Shown here in pieces: positions 18,404 through 21,115 of a DNA stretch of 21,115 bases. Each line of letters begins with the position of its first letter. The first letter of the stretch is position 1. Under the pieces are notes generated by a model. It had not been told where the DNA came from, did not search any database, and saw only the letters and a program-made list of their open reading frames with translations. The stretch spans positions 1 through 21,115 of IMG/VR virus record IMGVR_UViG_3300023184_003585, one strand, 5' to 3'. The stretch is from a virus. The translations under genes and the position numbers were made by a program.

Positions 18404-18415
18404 TATATATTTATT
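18404..18415 (-). promoter_or_regulatory. Putative T4-type late promoter element for gp6
   Basis: The minus strand reads AATAAATATATA, 17 nt before the gp6 ATG, in the widest intergenic gap of the window (18387-18446). It is identical to the elements at 1049-1060 and 2109-2120. This copy is fully intergenic, so its conservation is not explained by coding. It could start a transcript for gp6 and the giant gene, which has no element of its own. Confidence 0.55.
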
Positions 18416-18422
18416 GCAATTT

Positions 18423-18438
18423 TAAACTACGTAGTTTA
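18423..18438. repeat. 16-bp perfect palindrome between gp25 and gp6
   Basis: TAAACTACGTAGTTTA is a perfect inverted repeat without spacer, 8 nt after the gp25 stop and 7 nt upstream of the late-promoter-like element of gp6. As RNA it could form at most a 6-bp stem with one G-C pair and an ACGU loop, with no U tract after it on the minus strand. It is therefore a weak terminator candidate and could instead be a protein-binding site or an RNA processing signal. Confidence 0.5.
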
Positions 18439-18446
18439 TTAGTAGA

Positions 18447-18827
18447 CTAACCTGTGGTCAATTTGGCCGAGTTACCGTCAAATTGAAGATTGAGCGAAGT
18501 TGTTTGATCGGTGGGTATGTATACTAGATCAACTTCGACTTGTATACCGTGGTCTTGAGTGGTAATATTGATATTTTTCAATCCCATTCTAGGATCGTAC
18601 CCAACTATTCTTTTGACATCGTCAATGATTAGTTGTTCCAAATGATCTGTCAATGGTTCAAAAAGCAAACTCCATATCACGCTGCCAAAATTGGGCTGCA
18701 TGAGTTTTTCTCCCTTGCGTACACTAAAATGATTAATCAAGTCTTGCTTGACCAGTTCCACGTCCGTGACACGGAACTTTTTGTTACGATTAACGGTGCT
18801 AAAACCTCGGTATAGTATTTTTGCCAT
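18447..18827 (-). CDS. 25: Baseplate wedge protein gp25 homologue (126 aa)
   Basis: This is a gpW/gp25 family protein, the sheath-nucleating wedge component conserved in all contractile injection systems. At 126 residues it is close to T4 gp25 (132 aa). The family hallmark is present at about residues 36-60: RKGEKLMQPNFGSVIWSLLF followed by EPLTD, matching the R-x-G-E-x3-x-P-x-F-G-x5-x-L-F-E-P pattern. The N-terminus (GFSTVNRNKKFRVTDVELVK) and the C-terminal strand region (INITTQDHGIQVEVDLVYIP) also fit. It lies between the hub and gp6, as gp25 precedes gp6 in T4. Only 10 nt separate it from the hub stop codon, and no Shine-Dalgarno is seen in that gap, so translation is probably coupled to the hub gene. 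CATAAATA at 18842-18835 is close to the late motif but only 7 nt from the ATG. Confidence 0.92.
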   Translation of the reverse strand: MAKILYRGFSTVNRNKKFRVTDVELVKQDLINHFSVRKGEKLMQPNFGSVIWSLLFEPLTDHLEQLIIDDVKRIVGYDPRMGLKNINITTQDHGIQVEVDLVYIPTDQTTSLNLQFDGNSAKLTTG

Positions 18828-18837
18828 AGTCTAGTAT

Positions 18838-21115
18838 TTATGGACTTACATTGGCCAGCTGGATGTGTACATCGTCTGGTTTAGAGAATGTGCCGCCCCA
18901 ACGTAGGCCATACTGTGCTAGTTCTACAGTTCTAGAAACCATTTTAGATTCACTGCTGTCTATAGCAACACCACCGTTATGTGGACTACCTTTTCCGCCC
19001 TGGCTAACAGGTTTAGCAGGAGTAGTAATGCCACCAGCAGTAGGGTTGTTTGGTCCTCCACCAGCATTTATCCAACTTTGATATATACGATCTTGATCTG
19101 CTTGACTACGGTATGCGCTAGTAATTGTAATACTGCTACCAGTTTTCTTCTTGTAGTCGTCGGCCATTTTAAGTATTCTAGATTTAAAGTCACTATCAAG
19201 TTGATCAAAATTGCTTTGCGTACCCGAACCTTGGTTAGCGAAACGCAATACCGCACCGACCTCAATTCCACTGGTGTTAGGTGTTGCTGATTTTGGTGTT
19301 AGCGGTGCTGGTAAATTTGCTATTGCGCTGGCGTACAATACATCAATTGCATAACGACCTTGGTTAAAATATACGTCCCCGGTCTTGCCCAGTGCATCAG
19401 TCCCAGCATCACTGTCGCGCCATTTTTTAGCTGTATCAACACTTCTAAATTGGTGTGCTACAAACAACATACCTGCAGCAGTACAAATATCATCATCTGC
19501 TTTAATGCCACCGTTTGCAATCAATGCATCATAATTGGTTTTAAATTCGTTATACTGCATAATATCCTGGAACGCCACTGCATTAAAGAAATCTTGTTGG
19601 CTGGTTATTTTATCTTTGCCGGTCCAGCTGGCGTTGCTAGATAATGTTGCTGTTGCAGAAGTAACATAACCTGCAGTTTTTAATAATGCAGCGTCAACTT
19701 GATATTTGCCGATTCGAGATCCTTCGACTTTATCGGCAGCAAATTTACTTTCAAAATAACCCAACTCTGCCATCATGGATTTAACTTGTTGTGCAATCAA
19801 CATTGGGGTATCTCCAACATCTCCACTGGGGTTATATGTTGTTGCGGCATTTAGTGTATCAAGTGGGCATGTATCGCCTTGCACTTCTTTACCAATACTG
19901 TTTATGATTCCTTGATCTGTAGCAGCGGCTCCAGCAGATGCCCCAGAGTTAATAGGGTTTCCACTGCCGTCTGTCCATACTGTTCCACTGCCACTTGATA
20001 CTTGTCCCGGTCCGGCAACACCAGCATTGGCTAGTGCTTGTTTTACTTCTACTAAGTGTGATGAAATTGCGGTTGCTATCATTCCCACAGTGATGTATCC
20101 CACTTTGCCACCTGGATCAAATCCAGGGTTGGCTTTGTATGTGTTACTGCCTGCAGGGAATACTACATAGTCGTCTGCTTTGCCAACGGCTGCCGGCCAT
20201 AATATTGTTAAATAGATATCAACTAATCTAGGATTTGGTGCTTTGGTGCTTAGCCTATTTTTAACAAAATATTGATATACATAATCACATTGTGTCACAC
20301 GATCCATTTGCCTTAGATCCCCGCAAGTGGTACCGCATAGTTTTGCTCCCGACGCTTCGCCAAATTGTATCAATCCTGTATATCCTAGACTATTAGTAAT
20401 AGCAGGATCGAATGTTCTACCTGTTTCAAGATTCATACAGGCCAACATATCTAAGTAGTTTAAGTTTAGTTTGGCACTAATGTCTTTAACTTTGGTCAAG
20501 AAGGGGTCGTCTGTTGTCCAGCCGGCAGCAATGCCCTTAACCGTGCCTCGATCTAACTTGTTGTTGTTCTTTGCAGGGAAGTTATAGTTTGCAGGAGGTG
20601 CGCCTGTGCGTGGAGGACAAATTGTACTTTGTGCTTGTCTCTCCGCCGGGGCAACTGCACCTGTACGTGTCCAGGGCTGGTGTGCAGGCATACTTGATAC
20701 AATACTAGGTGTACTACTTGGCACCGCACTCCATAGTTTAGTAGTTGAGTTAAAAGTAGCATCGGCTGCAACATTCTTTTCAATAACTGGATTAGTTATT
20801 TCATTGCCGCCGGTACCGCCATCTAAGTCTATGGTTGCACCCTCTATAGTTGTTGCACCGCCGGCACTTACTAATAATTTACCGTCACTACTGACCGTGA
20901 TACTAGCCCCACCAATTTCTGTTTTAGCACCATATATCAATGTACCATCACTGCCGCCAATGTTGATCTGACCGCTAGTAATATTTGTACTAATACCACT
21001 GTCCATGTTAATTTTGCCTTTGGCTTGTATATTAACATTTGTATCACTGTGCATGTTGATATCACCTTCGGCACGTACATTAAATGCACCCGAAGTGTAA
21101 ACGTTACCCCAGTAT
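18838..21115 (-). CDS. 5: Baseplate hub/needle protein with lysozyme-like and M15 peptidase domains (5' partial)
   Basis: The frame is open to the right edge (758 visible residues), so the ATG at 21054 is internal and the true start lies outside. The first ~100 residues are gp5C/VgrG-like needle beta-repeat (AEGDINMHSDTNVNIQAKGK, INMDSG, TIEGATIDLDGG). A Pro/Gly linker follows, then a transglycosylase/lysozyme-like domain (LDMLACMNLETGRTF with candidate catalytic Glu230 at 20427-20425, then GYTGLIQFGEASGAKL). After a Gly/Ser/Ala linker comes a second lysozyme-like segment (AELGYFESKF with Glu455, then GSRIGKYQVDAALLKTAGY). The C-terminus is an M15/VanY-type peptidase: ITSAYRSQADQDRIYQSW, SPHNGGVAID (S-x-H-x2-G-x-A-x-D, His712 and Asp719) and DDVHIQL (His750), giving the three expected zinc ligands. 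It should puncture the outer membrane and digest peptidoglycan. In T4 gp5 (575 aa) the single lysozyme domain precedes the beta-helix; here the enzymes follow it, as in evolved VgrG proteins. The OB-fold domain, if present, is outside the window. Confidence 0.85.
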   Translation of the reverse strand, partial: YWGNVYTSGAFNVRAEGDINMHSDTNVNIQAKGKINMDSGISTNITSGQINIGGSDGTLIYGAKTEIGGASITVSSDGKLLVSAGGATTIEGATIDLDGGTGGNEITNPVIEKNVAADATFNSTTKLWSAVPSSTPSIVSSMPAHQPWTRTGAVAPAERQAQSTICPPRTGAPPANYNFPAKNNNKLDRGTVKGIAAGWTTDDPFLTKVKDISAKLNLNYLDMLACMNLETGRTFDPAITNSLGYTGLIQFGEASGAKLCGTTCGDLRQMDRVTQCDYVYQYFVKNRLSTKAPNPRLVDIYLTILWPAAVGKADDYVVFPAGSNTYKANPGFDPGGKVGYITVGMIATAISSHLVEVKQALANAGVAGPGQVSSGSGTVWTDGSGNPINSGASAGAAATDQGIINSIGKEVQGDTCPLDTLNAATTYNPSGDVGDTPMLIAQQVKSMMAELGYFESKFAADKVEGSRIGKYQVDAALLKTAGYVTSATATLSSNASWTGKDKITSQQDFFNAVAFQDIMQYNEFKTNYDALIANGGIKADDDICTAAGMLFVAHQFRSVDTAKKWRDSDAGTDALGKTGDVYFNQGRYAIDVLYASAIANLPAPLTPKSATPNTSGIEVGAVLRFANQGSGTQSNFDQLDSDFKSRILKMADDYKKKTGSSITITSAYRSQADQDRIYQSWINAGGGPNNPTAGGITTPAKPVSQGGKGSPHNGGVAIDSSESKMVSRTVELAQYGLRWGGTFSKPDDVHIQLANVSP

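Noticed and set aside
18423-18438. Palindrome as a rho-independent terminator
   Set aside because: The stem would have one G-C pair in six and is followed by AAATTGC, not a T tract, on the transcribed strand.
20606-20971. Plus-strand ORF of 121 aa
   Set aside because: It is antisense to the needle beta-repeat and linker of the hub protein. The opposite frame has clear domain content, this one does not.
21052-21054. ATG as the start of the hub protein
   Set aside because: The same frame continues upstream without a stop to the window edge, and the added residues (VYTSGAFNVRAEGDIN) continue the needle repeat. The ATG is internal.
1-21115. tRNA genes, integrase/attachment sites, insertion sequences, host metabolic genes
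   Set aside because: I looked in gaps and on both strands and found none. The longest non-coding gap is 60 nt, leaving no room for such elements.

Overview
The window looks like part of the late structural region of a T4-like (myovirus) tailed phage genome, most plausibly from a marine or other aquatic environment. All seven supported genes lie on the minus strand, packed end to end with 1 to 60 nt between them, so they read from the right edge to the left. The case for a T4-type contractile-tail phage rests on gene order: a baseplate hub/needle protein with peptidoglycan hydrolase domains (gp5-like), then a gp25-like wedge protein, then a gp6-like wedge protein. These are followed by a giant structural protein where T4 has gp7/gp8, and then by fibre-like proteins. 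The protein style (Asn/Thr/Ser/Tyr-rich beta proteins, GNVx repeats, an ADLAERY-type C-terminal domain) is what I associate with uncultured marine T4-like phages. The host cannot be read from the window.

Layout in reading order. 21115-18838: hub/needle protein, truncated at its 5' end by the window edge, with a needle-like beta-repeat, two lysozyme-fold-like segments and a C-terminal M15 peptidase. 18827-18447: gp25. 18446-18387: a 60-nt intergenic stretch with a 16-bp palindrome and a late-promoter-like element. 18386-15009: a gp6 homologue much longer than T4 gp6. 15007-2108: a single 4299-residue ORF (12.9 kb, about 61% of the window) with an FG-GAP-like propeller segment, at least five copies of a roughly 60-residue repeat, two Gly-rich GGGTGA-type repeats and two short sugar-binding-like modules. 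2095-1064: a 343-aa fibre-like protein with GNVx repeats. 1033-389: a 214-aa protein of unknown function, probably a virion component. 384-1: the start of another fibre-like protein that runs off the left edge.

The genes probably act together as a baseplate module. The hub pierces and digests the cell wall, gp25 and gp6 form the wedge ring, and the giant protein and fibres form the baseplate periphery that contacts the host surface. Three junctions carry an identical 12-nt minus-strand element, AATAAATATATA, placed 13-17 nt before the start codon. It resembles the T4 late promoter TATAAATA and suggests gp55-type late transcription. I saw no tRNA, CRISPR array, insertion sequence, integrase or plus-strand gene. 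Every plus-strand ORF lies antisense to a well-supported minus-strand gene.
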